This document shows, piece by piece, positions 48,070 to 57,336 of a stretch of 64,000 bases of DNA. Under the pieces are notes generated by a model. It was not told the DNA's origin. It saw only the letters and a list, made by a program, of their open reading frames with translations, and searched no databases. How positions within the stretch are numbered: the stretch's first letter is position 1; each line of letters starts with the position of its first letter. Where the stretch lies: contig NC_133534.1 of NCBI RefSeq assembly GCF_048544455.1, positions 223,104,292 to 223,168,291 on the forward strand, given 5' to 3'. Made by a program: the position numbers and the translations under genes. The DNA comes from Silene latifolia (lineage: Eukaryota; Streptophyta; Magnoliopsida; Caryophyllales; Caryophyllaceae).

Positions 48070-48417
48070 ACATACCTGTCTTAAATGATAATTTGTGCTA
48101 ATTAATTGGATTACAATTTTTTTTGGTGTATTTGTCCAATCCTCCATTTTTTTTACCAATTTGTCCAAAAAAAAAACTTGTTTTACAAATTTGTCCACTA
48201 CCCCCTTTCTTTTTTTACCAATTTGTCAATTTGGCCTAACAATTACAGTAATTATTTAATGTACTGATTGTTTCAACACAGTGAGTGATCCTTGGAAAGT
48301 GAAAAGCCATTACAACTCTCGAAAACACAGCATGAATAGGAGGATACTGGCAGTTGAACTATGAATGCTGTTTTGACTTTTGACATGCCCGAGAATGACT
48401 TGTAGTAGTATAAATAA

Positions 48418-48984
48418 ATGAACAATGTATTGCAAAACCAGTCTTGTAGAATCACTTGCAATGTCTCATATAATCTGTGGAAAGTCATCTATGGTTACAT
48501 AGAACGGGGAGTTGAAGCTATATACCAGAAAGCTATTGATATTTTTTCTCGCATCAAGGCCTTTTACGACAACTTGTCCGAGAAGCTAAAGCAATCAATT
48601 GTCGAAGCCAAGAGGAAAATGGATCAAGCATGGAAGTTTATTAAGGAATTACCCGGAAAATGCAAATCAGCTACTGTGAATATGTTCAACAAGTTGATTT
48701 CTCTGTGTGTCAAGTTAGGTGGCTATGTTCAAAGCTTCTGGGGCATGGTCTCGAATTTGCCTCAAGTAATTCGCAAGCGTGTTAATTTCTCTAATTTTTC
48801 GGCTGAAGAAATGTTGGATTGGTTATCATTTATCAGGAGGTTGCATAAGTTTACGGTACAACTTTATGAGGAATACCCACGTATTGGCATAAAGAATGCT
48901 GTTATCATGCTGGTGACTTTTCTGATTCAAGAAATGAATCACTGTTTAAAGTTATTTAAGCTTATAATGTCCTTTTTTTGGTAA
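48418..48984 (+). CDS. Hypothetical 188-residue protein, possibly membrane-associated
   Basis: An uninterrupted frame with an in-frame stop just before the first ATG. I do not recognise it. The protein is predicted to be mostly helical, with Lys-rich amphipathic stretches (EKLKQSIVEAKRKMDQAWKF, about residues 55-75). The C-terminal ~35 residues are hydrophobic (KNAVIMLVTFLIQ, LFKLIMSFFW), which suggests a membrane-bound end. A TATA-like TATAAATA stands only a few bases before the first ATG. If it is the real TATA box, translation would start at a later Met (for example MDQAWKF), and the gene could also have unseen exons. It converges with the maturase gene across a 315 bp gap, and its upstream side begins 182 bp from the outer MULE end. 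Host gene status is uncertain. Confidence 0.5.
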   Translation: MNNVLQNQSCRITCNVSYNLWKVIYGYIERGVEAIYQKAIDIFSRIKAFYDNLSEKLKQSIVEAKRKMDQAWKFIKELPGKCKSATVNMFNKLISLCVKLGGYVQSFWGMVSNLPQVIRKRVNFSNFSAEEMLDWLSFIRRLHKFTVQLYEEYPRIGIKNAVIMLVTFLIQEMNHCLKLFKLIMSFFW

Positions 48985-49299
48985 CGAGATACTAATATGC
49001 TTTATTAAGGGAATATGGCTTAAACTATATTTGTCTGATTTTGAATGTTTTGATCTTGTTATTCCGGATTTGAAAAATGTTAAACCAAAGATATTCTGTG
49101 TGCTTCAATTCGAGGGAAATAACTATGAATGAACATTAAGATTATATGCTGAAGGCAGACAAATGAACAATCTCATTTCAAATGTACAATTTCATTCATA
49201 GCTAACAAATTATAATAACAGCTTATATAACAGCAAACAGTTCAATAGGCAACTTATTCTTGCATAATACACCACCAAGTTACATCCTTGAGTTTGAAT
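48985..49299. other. Intergenic spacer between convergent genes
   Basis: AT-rich 315 bp shared by the 3' ends of the hypothetical gene and the maturase. Nothing else is recognised. Confidence 0.5.
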
Positions 49300-51633
49300 T
49301 CAATCGACATCAACAAATGAAGTGCAGTCAATATCCTGTAAAGACAATCTACCCATGTAAACTTCACTGATATGTTCACCGCATAAAGGGAAGCACTTCC
49401 TGTCCAAACTGTTGTGAATCGCAGCCATTCCTGGAACCCATTTGCTTTCAACACTCATCCTCTTCTGCAACAATGAAACTCTATAAGTAACAGTATCCTT
49501 TCTCTCACAAAAATGTGCACAACATGTATATGAAGGTTCGTCGTAAGCTAATCTAATTAAACACAAGGTCAATGCAGCATCCACAGGCTTAGGATCAGCA
49601 AGATGAGCATCACCCATCCTTTTTACATCCCTTTCCGAAGGAAAATACACTTCCTCGTTTCCCTCCAAATCCACAACTTTCAAATCCTTTGTATAATGTC
49701 TGATTGTCTGTTTTTTCGTGGCGTCATGCTTTTCAGCCAAGGTCAACAGACAGGAGAACCTCAAATGGTAGGTAACAACTGTTTTCACCATCTCAAAATT
49801 CCGACAACAAGCAAAGTACTCTAGCCATCTTCTTCCTACTCCTCCGTACCACTTAACTATATCAGCATCTTCTAAAGCGGTTAGTAGGCTGATGGGCCTA
49901 GGACGACCCATGTCATTGGTAAAGCCTATCAGCCTGACCGCCTTCCTAACAAGCTCAATAGGTGCTATTACTTTCATACATAGTTTTGTCAAATCTGATA
50001 TTGTCCTCTCAGTGTACTTCCTCTCCTCGTCCTCTTCTAATTTCCTTTCTTCTTCCTCCAAGGCCTTCCTTACCTTCATAGGGCTCAAATGTGTGTCAAC
50101 TTCTGCTTGAAACTTATCATATGCATCAACAAGCTCTTTTGGCAGTTGATCCCTTATTCTTTTCAGGGACAGAAAATCACCAGCTGTAAGAAGACGATGC
50201 CAAATTGTTCGTTCTTCTAGTGATCCTAAGAACTCTTGCACTACTTCATCTGCCCAAGTTCGAAAAATCTCATTCACCTCATCCTCGATTTGATACTCGA
50301 ACTGAAACCCACCACTTTTCTTTAATTTCTTAAAAACATGGCTAAATATTTTCATCCCCAACTGCTTCCTATTCCTCTCCCTCATATTTTTTAGCTCTAA
50401 TGCCTTAACCTCCTTTTGTCTACGAAACTTCTGCCTCGCCCTCTTGGCCTTTTCCGAGAGAGGAGGCCTCAGTACAGAAGGCGGAACAGCCTGAAGTTCC
50501 ATCCCTAAAAAACTAATATTTTCTGAAGTTGCACTATGAATACAACTGCTTAACCGATCCACATTCAAATCCAATTCCTCTTCTAGATATTTAATAGCCC
50601 AATTCAATAAATCCCTAATAAACACTTTCGAGCTTGATGTGATCATCAGTATCTCATCTAAATACCTAACAGCATACACCTTCACAGGCTTATACATTAC
50701 AACGTCACTAACACCGTCCACAACCTCAGGATTTCCATCATTCATACGAAGCCGGATTTTTTGCACCTTTTTATCAAAACTATTCAAGTAAATGTTAATC
50801 AAAACCCCACACAACCCACATTCTTGAGGCAACCCTTTTCCCAACTCACCCCTACCCAATTCAATCCTCAACACATTACACTCAAACAACCTCTCAATCA
50901 ACCCAACAAACAACTCATCATCAATTCGAGTTCGAATCGTGGAGCATAACCTCTTTACATGCCTACAATCAAAAACATTTTCATCACTGAATACAATACT
51001 AAACCACCAAGCAGGGGATTCTACAGAGTTCTTCAAGTACCTCACAGCGGTATGCCGGCCTAATCCTTCTCGGCCGCCATAACAAAATGTGGCAAAACCA
51101 CCATCATATATAACATCAAGAACCAATCTTAGAGACTCAATTACAACCTTAAGCTTCAAATTAGGCAAAACAAGCGGATACCCATTTTTAATTACCCCGT
51201 TATGAAGCGGGTCGAGGGTAACGCAGCATAATTTGGGGTCGAATTCATTATGGGTGAGTTGGTGAGCGAGTTGGAGAAGATCAAAGCGACTGGAGACGGA
51301 GTGGAGGGTGAGTTCATGGGAGCGAGTTGGGGAAGTGATATTTTGGGCGGCGGTGAGGAGGACAGAAGGTGAAGCGACGACGTTTTGGAGGAGATTGGAG
51401 AATTTGGAATTGTGGAATTGGGAGCTAATTAGGGTTTTGAGTTGGGGTTTAGTTAAGGGTTTAGGGTTTAAGGTGAGATTTTGTGAGATTGGATTAGAAA
51501 GAGTTGAATGGAGAAGATAGAAAGTTTTAGGAATGATTTGATGAAGCTTTCTTCTTGTTGTTGTTGTTCTTCTGCAGAGTACAATGAGCATTGAAGCTTG
51601 CCTGAGTTTCGTTCCATATGAGGATACAAACAA
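49300..51633 (-). CDS. Nuclear-encoded mitochondrial group II intron maturase (NMAT3/NMAT4 type)
   Basis: A 777-codon single-exon gene. Such proteins enter mitochondria and help splice group II introns, in Arabidopsis chiefly nad1 introns. The N terminus is rich in Arg, Ser and Thr and poor in acids, as expected for a mitochondrial presequence. Met15 (MLIVLCRRTTTTRRK) is an alternative, more typical start. A degenerate reverse transcriptase domain covers about residues 100-400, with YLDEILMIT where active enzymes have YADD, so polymerase activity is probably lost. Lys/Arg-rich and Glu-rich linkers (residues ~410-590) lead to the maturase X domain (IGFTNDMGRPRPISLLTALEDADIVKW, then HLRFSCLLTLAEKHDATKKQT). 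The C-terminal end has Cys/His pairs (CCAHFCERK, CFPLCGEHISEVYMGRLSLQDIDC) like the zinc-finger/HNH remnant of the NMAT3/4 class. Choice between NMAT3 and NMAT4 is not made. Confidence 0.9.
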   Translation of the reverse strand: MFVSSYGTKLRQASMLIVLCRRTTTTRRKLHQIIPKTFYLLHSTLSNPISQNLTLNPKPLTKPQLKTLISSQFHNSKFSNLLQNVVASPSVLLTAAQNITSPTRSHELTLHSVSSRFDLLQLAHQLTHNEFDPKLCCVTLDPLHNGVIKNGYPLVLPNLKLKVVIESLRLVLDVIYDGGFATFCYGGREGLGRHTAVRYLKNSVESPAWWFSIVFSDENVFDCRHVKRLCSTIRTRIDDELFVGLIERLFECNVLRIELGRGELGKGLPQECGLCGVLINIYLNSFDKKVQKIRLRMNDGNPEVVDGVSDVVMYKPVKVYAVRYLDEILMITSSSKVFIRDLLNWAIKYLEEELDLNVDRLSSCIHSATSENISFLGMELQAVPPSVLRPPLSEKAKRARQKFRRQKEVKALELKNMRERNRKQLGMKIFSHVFKKLKKSGGFQFEYQIEDEVNEIFRTWADEVVQEFLGSLEERTIWHRLLTAGDFLSLKRIRDQLPKELVDAYDKFQAEVDTHLSPMKVRKALEEEERKLEEDEERKYTERTISDLTKLCMKVIAPIELVRKAVRLIGFTNDMGRPRPISLLTALEDADIVKWYGGVGRRWLEYFACCRNFEMVKTVVTYHLRFSCLLTLAEKHDATKKQTIRHYTKDLKVVDLEGNEEVYFPSERDVKRMGDAHLADPKPVDAALTLCLIRLAYDEPSYTCCAHFCERKDTVTYRVSLLQKRMSVESKWVPGMAAIHNSLDRKCFPLCGEHISEVYMGRLSLQDIDCTSFVDVD

Positions 51634-52283
51634 GAGAGAACAAGGTCAAAAGAGTAGTGTTCTTCTTCTGCCAATTTGTTTGCCTTGCAACCAAGTATAC
51701 GTGGGCTTCAAACACCAAAAATGGCCAAGGAAGTAGGCAAGTAGCCCGATAAATGTTGGATAAGTGCGGAACCCGAAAAGGCTACAAGTACACGGGGTGT
51801 ACAAGGGCCTTGGTACACAGGCCAGTGAGAGCACGCCAAGTGGAGTTTGGTAGGGACCATATGAAATCTTTTTCAAATGAGTTTTTAGAGGGATAAATTT
51901 GAAAATTTTGAATTTCAAATTCAAAAAGAGACAACCTATTAGTTGCTACACTTTCCAAAGATCATTAGCAATATTAATCTATTTTTTTTATACTAATCTC
52001 TATACTAATTATTTTTTGTTTCTTATATTTATTTTATGTTCTTATTTATTTTAACCTCATTTCTCTAACTAAAAAAAATTGTTTCTCTCACTTAAAAAAA
52101 TCAGTATATTTTTTTTCCCAAATCTAATAATCCATAAAAAAAATCAGTATATATTTTTTTCCCAAATCTAATAATTCCTTAAAAAAATAAGTATATTTTG
52201 TTTTCAAATCTAATAATCATATTTAATTATTAAAATCTCATACTATATTTCAATTGTATCGACACCACCATCATCTTTCAAAT
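51634..52283. other. Spacer upstream of the maturase, with an AT-rich tandem repeat
   Basis: No convincing gene. Short frames here are chance. At about 52090-52215 three copies of a ~53 bp unit (aaatcagtatatttttttt, then cccaaatctaataat) stand in tandem. Confidence 0.55.
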
Positions 52284-52743
52284 ATGAGTTTTAATCAATC
52301 TTGTTCTTGCGATTCACATTGTTATCATAACTTGGTTCCAATTCGTCAACTCGTGAAGAAAAATGGACCTAACAAATGAAGGTTTTTTTATCGTTGTCCC
52401 TTATGGAAGGTATATTTATGTTTATAGCTCAAAATAATATAATTAGTATAATATCTATGTTTATTGCTCTAATTAATTTTTAATGCATCTTTAGACTGAA
52501 GATTGTGGTTACTTCGTATGGGATGAATGCGTGGAGGTTGATCGGAACATGAACAGGTTGATTGATCTAAACAACTCTTTGGAGGATAGGTTACGGCAAT
52601 TGACATCGGAAAATATTAAATTGAAATCTCAGAAGTTACGTGCTACTAAATCAGAAAAGTTAGCTCGTCGGTTATTGTATTATTCATGGATTGTATTTGT
52701 ATTATTATTATCAATTTGTATTGTGATAATACTACATAAATAA
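52284..52743 (+). pseudogene. GRF-type zinc-finger small membrane protein, two exons, one nonsense codon
   Basis: Exon 1 (52284-52409) encodes MSFNQSCSCDSHC and FFYRCPLWK, ending at a GT donor (aag/gtatat). Exon 2 (52495-52743, after a ttag acceptor, same phase) continues TEDCGYFVWDECVEVD. Together these form a GRF-type zinc finger (CxC, Cys, Cys, then the GYFVW motif). A coiled-coil segment (MNRLIDLNNSLEDRLRQLTS, with KSEKLARRL) and a C-terminal transmembrane helix (YYSWIVFVLLLSICIVIIL) follow. This layout is common in a family of small plant GRF zinc-finger proteins whose role is unclear. Codon 32 is TGA (52377-52379), where related proteins have a Gly/Arg-rich spacer. The gene is therefore probably dead, unless the base is a sequencing error or translation starts at the exon 2 Met. 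Confidence 0.75.
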
Positions 52744-52983
52744 ATAAGAGAAGAAGCTTTAATTTGTTATTGATTGTTGATCTAAATTTGTATTTTGACG
52801 ATAGTTGTCCATTATTCGTTGTCGATGAAAAATAATTTCGGTCTCGGTTTGTTATGCTTGATTATTACTGTAAGGTTTTAAAAACTTAAAATGAATCAAT
52901 TGCAAAAAGAAAAACATTTAATTTGTAATGTGTTAACTTTGCAAATTGAAAATGACATCTACTTACTGACATCCCAAGTAAAT

Positions 52984-53115
52984 GAATGGATGAAAATGGC
53001 TCAATTGAGGAAGTAAATGGATCGACGAGAAAGAATGGATGAAAATGGCCCAATTGAGGAAGTAAATGGGTCGACGAAAAGTAATCGATGAAAATGGCCC
53101 AATTGAGGAAGTAAT
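52984..53115. repeat. Three tandem copies of a ~50 bp unit
   Basis: The unit contains gatgaaaatggcccaattga and ggaagtaaatggg, followed by tcgacgaaaag. Three copies with few differences stand in a row. No gene is associated, and the frames running through it are chance. Confidence 0.75.
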
Positions 53116-53594
53116 AATGAGTCTAGTTACCGAAGGCCCAAGTAAGTTAGTTGATAAATAGAATGAGCTCAAATTGTTATATAAGACCTATATTTTGATT
53201 GGCTTTTCCCCTATTGGGGCCACATTCCTAATGATCTAGTTTTTAACATAGAAACATGGAAAATGAATATTAATGGCCCAAGTGAATAATGGTCAGTCCT
53301 ACCAAGTTAAATTGCATAATTATTTGTAGCAGCATAAGATCTCGTTGTGGCGTTTCTTACTCGCTTGGCCGTGTTCTCCTCATGTGCCGGATTTTTTTGG
53401 GATTAAAATTAGTCATCACACATTGGTAAAATTACGGGTATTTTTTTAACGAAGAACGTAAGATAGTAATTAAAAAAAATAACAGGAATTTGAAAAGGAA
53501 AATGGGTAGTTGATAATCATAGATCCATTGGAAAATATAAACCAACCTTTTAATCCTTACAAAATACGTACTATATAAACCATATTTAACCTAA
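53116..53594. other. Gene-free stretch
   Basis: AT-rich spacer without a recognisable element. Confidence 0.4.
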
Positions 53595-53864
53595 CTAAAA
53601 ACCAAGAAGTTCAAGTTGATGAAGCTCCAACTCAATTTTCTGGATTTCAATCACCCCTTGTTCACGATTGGCTTTCACTTCATGTATAAGAGCTTCCATA
53701 TTTTCCTGCACGTCCTTCATCCCTCTACTTATTGCCATTTGCCTTATCACCTCCGCTCGGTCTATTAGATCGGCCAATCGAGTGTCAATCTCTCGCAACC
53801 GAGCGAGTTTGATTTTGCGATTGATAGTGTATTGTACTAATATAGGAATGAACTGTCTAACCAT
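53595..53864 (-). CDS. Small helical protein, 89 residues, unrecognised
   Basis: The protein is almost wholly predicted helix with heptad-like Leu/Ile spacing (LARLREIDTRLADLIDRAEV, then IEIQKIELELHQLELL), so a coiled coil is likely. No family is recognised. The ATG is directly preceded by a good splice acceptor (atttcag), and matching first exons with donor sites lie upstream at 54140 and 54532. Thus the gene most likely has a non-coding first exon and an intron just before the start codon. Two nearly identical promoter plus exon-1 units serve it. It is the first of several small genes on this side of the maturase. Confidence 0.6.
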   Translation of the reverse strand: MVRQFIPILVQYTINRKIKLARLREIDTRLADLIDRAEVIRQMAISRGMKDVQENMEALIHEVKANREQGVIEIQKIELELHQLELLGF

Positions 53865-54203
53865 CTGAAATTCATACGAGTTAATTAAATTAAAAATAAA
53901 ACGTTATGTAAAAGGAAAATTGGATGACAACTACCATTCATATCCCATCGCCAATATGGACATAAACCGTTTATATTCAATCAAAAAATAGTTATGATTG
54001 ACGAGTTATTAAATTGATTGTCACATACATGCAAAAATCGTTTACGGTTTAAACTTATACAAACGATTTCATTTAAAAGAAAGAATGGTTAAATATCTTG
54101 ATGAAATGAGCAGTAAAAAAGAAAGAATGGTTAAAATACCTTGATGAATGATCAAACAATTAGTAACAAGAGTTGTGAACAAGTTTGGAGTCCTCCTTAC
54201 AAG

Positions 54204-54210
54204 TATATAT
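54204..54210 (-). promoter_or_regulatory. Proximal TATA box of the 53.6 kb gene
   Basis: TATATAT on the minus strand (ctcatatatacttg) about 25-30 bases before the expected transcription start, followed by an exon of about 40 bases that ends at the donor at 54140. Confidence 0.55.
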
Positions 54211-54590
54211 GAGATCTAGGGTTTGTGTTGTAAAGGGAGTTTTATTTTTGTAGATGAATGTAAAATACTGCCATATTCCTTTTATAATGGGGAGAAAAAC
54301 AATTTTTTAATTTTTGTAATTAGTGATGTTTAAAACCGTCTATATTCAATTAAAAAAATTAAAGCGTTATGTAAAAAGAAATAAATATAACAACCTTTCA
54401 TATCACATAAACCGTTTATATTCAATTAAAATATAATTATGATTGAGGACTTATTAAATTGATTGTCGCATACATGCAAAAATTGTAAACTATACAAACG
54501 ATTTAATTTAAAGGAATGAATGGTTAAATACCTTGATGAATGAATTAGTAACACAAGAGTTGTGAACAAGTTTGGAGTCCTCCTTACAAG

Positions 54591-54597
54591 TATATAT
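54591..54597 (-). promoter_or_regulatory. Distal TATA box of the 53.6 kb gene
   Basis: Identical context in the second repeat unit, with an exon ending at the donor at 54532. Use of this promoter would give a longer first intron or an extra exon. Confidence 0.5.
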
Positions 54598-55037
54598 GAG
54601 ATCTAAAGGTAGTTTTATTTTTGTAGATGAATGTAAAATAGTGCCATTTTCCTTTTATAATGGGGAGAAAGACAATTTTTTTTATTTTTCTTATTAGTGA
54701 TGATGTGTTTAAATCCTGTCAATTGGAAGTCAAATCAACATGCATGCATGCTAGATTTCTGCCGGTTCGTTGCTTGCTTACACGACACACATAATCAAAT
54801 CAAATCAATTGTAATTCTTTTTGTGTTGTGTTTAGTCAAATCAAAATAATTTATATGGACTACTTAATAGGAAAATCAATCCACATTTTTAACTATTAAT
54901 AGATATTCATATGTTATATCGAAACCAAAGAAAATCAATGATAATAAAACTGATTCAAATGGAAAATATTAAAAACCCACATTTAAAATTTACATACTTA
55001 ATATAAGTGACATCATGCATGCCCACTAAATTAAATA

Positions 55038-55311
55038 GAACTTAAACGAGAAATAGAGGCTCTTAGGGAGGCATTCTCTTCCATGATTTTGATCTTCACC
55101 TCCTTTGCTAGTTTGAGGTCTCGTAAAGCGGATGCAATATCCGCCGCATCTTCTCCAACTCCGGCATAAAGCCACGATCTTTGGCCACCTTGAGTGGGAT
55201 CCGAACATTAACAAGGAATAGGTTGTTCTTCCTTTCGATTTCCTCTAAGCGATTTATGAAACATTTGTTGTACTCGATTGTAATCAATGTTTTGGTAATG
55301 TTCCGATCCAT
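55038..55311 (-). pseudogene. Small helical protein gene, apparently frame-shifted
   Basis: The frame starting at ATG 55311 reads MDRNITKTLITIEYNKCF and goes on through LEEIERKNNLFLVNVRIPLK to about 55160. The same frame then ends in an unstructured tail at 55108. Another frame reads a far more protein-like coiled-coil segment to a stop at 55038-55040 (GVGEDAADIASALRDLKL, then KIKIMEENASLRASISRL). This suggests one base gained or lost near 55150-55170, or less likely an unseen splice. A TATA box (tatatataaata on the plus strand, about 55435-55446) lies about 125 bases upstream. No family is recognised. Size and style match its neighbours. Confidence 0.45.
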
Positions 55312-55889
55312 TATTTTGAAGGAAGTTTTCAGTTTAGGTTTTAAAGGTTTAGGGTTTGAAATATTGATAGACAAATCAAATTAGATAATGACTTGGGTAG
55401 TAGATGTGGTTAGGATTTACTGAATATATGTATCATATATATAAATAAAGTGTGGGTCGTGTCTTTTCATATGCCACACAGGAGGATTTTTAATTATAAA
55501 TTAAAATTAACAAGTGGAAGTTGAATTAAAATTAATATGTTTATAGGAAATGACAACTTGTCCTTTAATCTTCCGGTACAATGAATTGTATTTTAATAAA
55601 TCTTACGTAATTAATATAATTTCGAGTATTTAAAACCGATATTTATTTATCAACTCTTGTTCAAGTACGAAATTAAAATGACGTCACATAGTTAACATTC
55701 AAAATCGAACAAAATATAAAAGGGGTAGAAGAGAAAACTCAACCATGATAGTACTAAAATGAAGTAATATTAAGATAAACTTAAATAAGAAAAGTACAAC
55801 ATAATAATATTATAAAAATAAAACATGCATAGATATTAATTGGAAATTAAATACATGAATATCTAATTAAGGACTTCTTTTAATCCTTA

Positions 55890-56135
55890 CTAATTTAAGG
55901 ATTTTAAAGCCTTTAGATCATCCTCAAGTTCTTTCCTAAGGTCGATGCATTTTTCATAAGAAACAAACAAAGATTGTATGAGATCATCCGCTTCCTTTTC
56001 AATCTCCTTAACGCCCTGTACATAACAATAGTTCCGAGTTTCAATCGCACCAACAATCATCTTCATCGTTCTCAACTATTGTTCAAGTACCGTTTGAATG
56101 TTTTTTTTCCAAATTGACGATCAAACCCATTGACA
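55890..56135 (-). pseudogene. Broken paralogue of the 56.6 kb gene
   Basis: Residues MKMIVGAIETRNYCYVQG, then IEKEADDLIQSLF and YEKCIDLRKELEDDLKALK align with the intact gene at 56557-56829 (MKVVVGAIEARNDCYLRG, EKDADDFIKYVL). The 5' part is damaged. A start MSMGLIVNLEK runs into a run of eight A, after which the good frame differs, and a TAG stands just before LRTMKM. A TATA box (ttataaatatt on the minus strand, 56242-56251) is still in place. The gene is therefore a recent local duplicate that has decayed. Confidence 0.6.
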
Positions 56136-56556
56136 TACCACTTAGGTTTGCTATTTGAAATCTTTTGTAGTTTTAGTGAGAAGAAAGAGATAACTATTGT
56201 TATTTTAAATTGTTTTCTTTTAGAATGATGTTAACCACCAAATATTTATAATTGAATTTATGACCTTTGGAGAACCGTGCGTTGAATAGTTAAAAAAAAT
56301 TGCCACTTGCGTTTTTATTTTTATTTTTGACAAATTGGTTCATAAATTATGACTGTTGGTGATTGCCAATTTCATTTACCTTGCAAACAATGGCCACTTG
56401 CATAGAAATCAAATGAATGATACACCTAATGTAAGAGGTAGAAGTAGAGAAAACCCAACAATGTTAACTAATTTAGAAATAATACCAGGATAAACTTAAA
56501 AAAAAGTACAACGTAATTATATAACTAAATATCAAACAGGAATAAAATAAGGTCTC

Positions 56557-56829
56557 CTAATCCTTATTAATAATGAACTTTAGAGCGTCAATATCCTCTT
56601 CAAACCCTTTTCTAAGATTGTTAAATTTTTCATACGTACCCAACACGTATTTGATGAAATCATCCGCGTCCTTTTCTGTTTCCTTAAGGCCCCTTAAATA
56701 ACAATCGTTACGAGCTTCAATCGCCCCGACAACCACCTTCATTGCTTTGAACTCGAGTTCACGAAGATTGGAAACTTGTTCTTCTAAAAATAGCAACGAT
56801 TCAATTAACAATTCATTAAGGTTTCTCAT
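56557..56829 (-). CDS. Small helical protein, 90 residues, unrecognised
   Basis: Reads MRNLNELLIESLLFLEEQ and then NLRELEFKAMKVVVGAIE, an acidic, Leu-rich, fully helical protein with heptad-like repeats, so it probably forms a coiled coil. It has no signal peptide or membrane segment. No family is recognised. A TATA box (ttataaatag on the minus strand, about 56937-56946) lies about 110 bases upstream of the ATG. Its close paralogue at 55890 is broken, while this copy is open, which argues weakly for selection on this one. Confidence 0.6.
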   Translation of the reverse strand: MRNLNELLIESLLFLEEQVSNLRELEFKAMKVVVGAIEARNDCYLRGLKETEKDADDFIKYVLGTYEKFNNLRKGFEEDIDALKFIINKD

Positions 56830-57336
56830 TCTAAAAATTTTAGTTGATTTATTTAGAGAGAAGATAAAATGTGAAATAGTTTAGAAAGAGAGGAATAGTT
56901 ATGTTTTAGAATGGCTACTTTGTGTTAGCTCCCCACTATTTATAATTAAGTTGGTGACTGTTCTACTACCATGACATCAAAGAAATTAATTAAATTAAAT
57001 TAAATTAATATAAATTTAATTTAAAATTACTTTTTAATTACCGTTGCTTCACCATTGCTCTATTAAATATAAAAAAATAAGTTGGTGACTGTTGGCGTAC
57101 CATTCTTTGTATTTTGATTGAAATTATATAAATAATTGAAATTGGCATAATTTTTAAATACTTTAATTTAGCACATTTGAAGGTAAATTAAAGAGTGCAA
57201 GGATTTGAAACGTAAAATCGAACTGGTAGATAAGACTTAATACTGAATTGAAAATAGGAACATAACAAATTCGACCATCTAAAATCGAAACGAGACTATG
57301 AATCTACTTGAAATTAAAAGGATCCATGAAAGTTAT

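Larger units (their letters stand above)
35553..48236. mobile_element. Outer Mutator-like fold-back element hosting several insertions
   Basis: The ends are (A)GGCCAAATTGACAAATTGG and CCAATTTGTCAATTTGGCC. The left arm runs from 35553 to 35695 and resumes at 41905 behind an inner insertion, and the right arm runs from about 48075 to 48236. Matching arm sequence continues inward (ttagcacaaatgatcattta against its complement at about 48084-48103, and the cccgtattaaacttaatacgg region), giving arms of roughly 290 bases each. Flanking 9-mers are taacaaata and taacaatta, one mismatch, fitting a Mutator-type 9 bp duplication. Without the guests the element is only about 0.9 kb, with no transposase. 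Its centre (42060-42330) is rich in tcgggt repeats. Confidence 0.75.
53883..54715 (-). repeat. Tandem duplication of promoter, first exon and part of intron
   Basis: About 53883-54345 and 54346-54715 are direct repeats. Shared in order are gttatgtaaaa, aaaccgtttatattcaat, tgattgac/gg-ttattaaattgattg, the exon with aagagttgtgaacaagtttg, the TATA box, and the tail ttataatggggagaaa. Both keep a donor (CATCAAG/GTATTT on the minus strand) and a TATA box, so the downstream gene may start at either. Confidence 0.75.

Noticed and set aside
52963-53172. 69-codon minus-strand frame
   Set aside because: It is made of the three tandem 50 bp repeats and is not protein-like beyond that.
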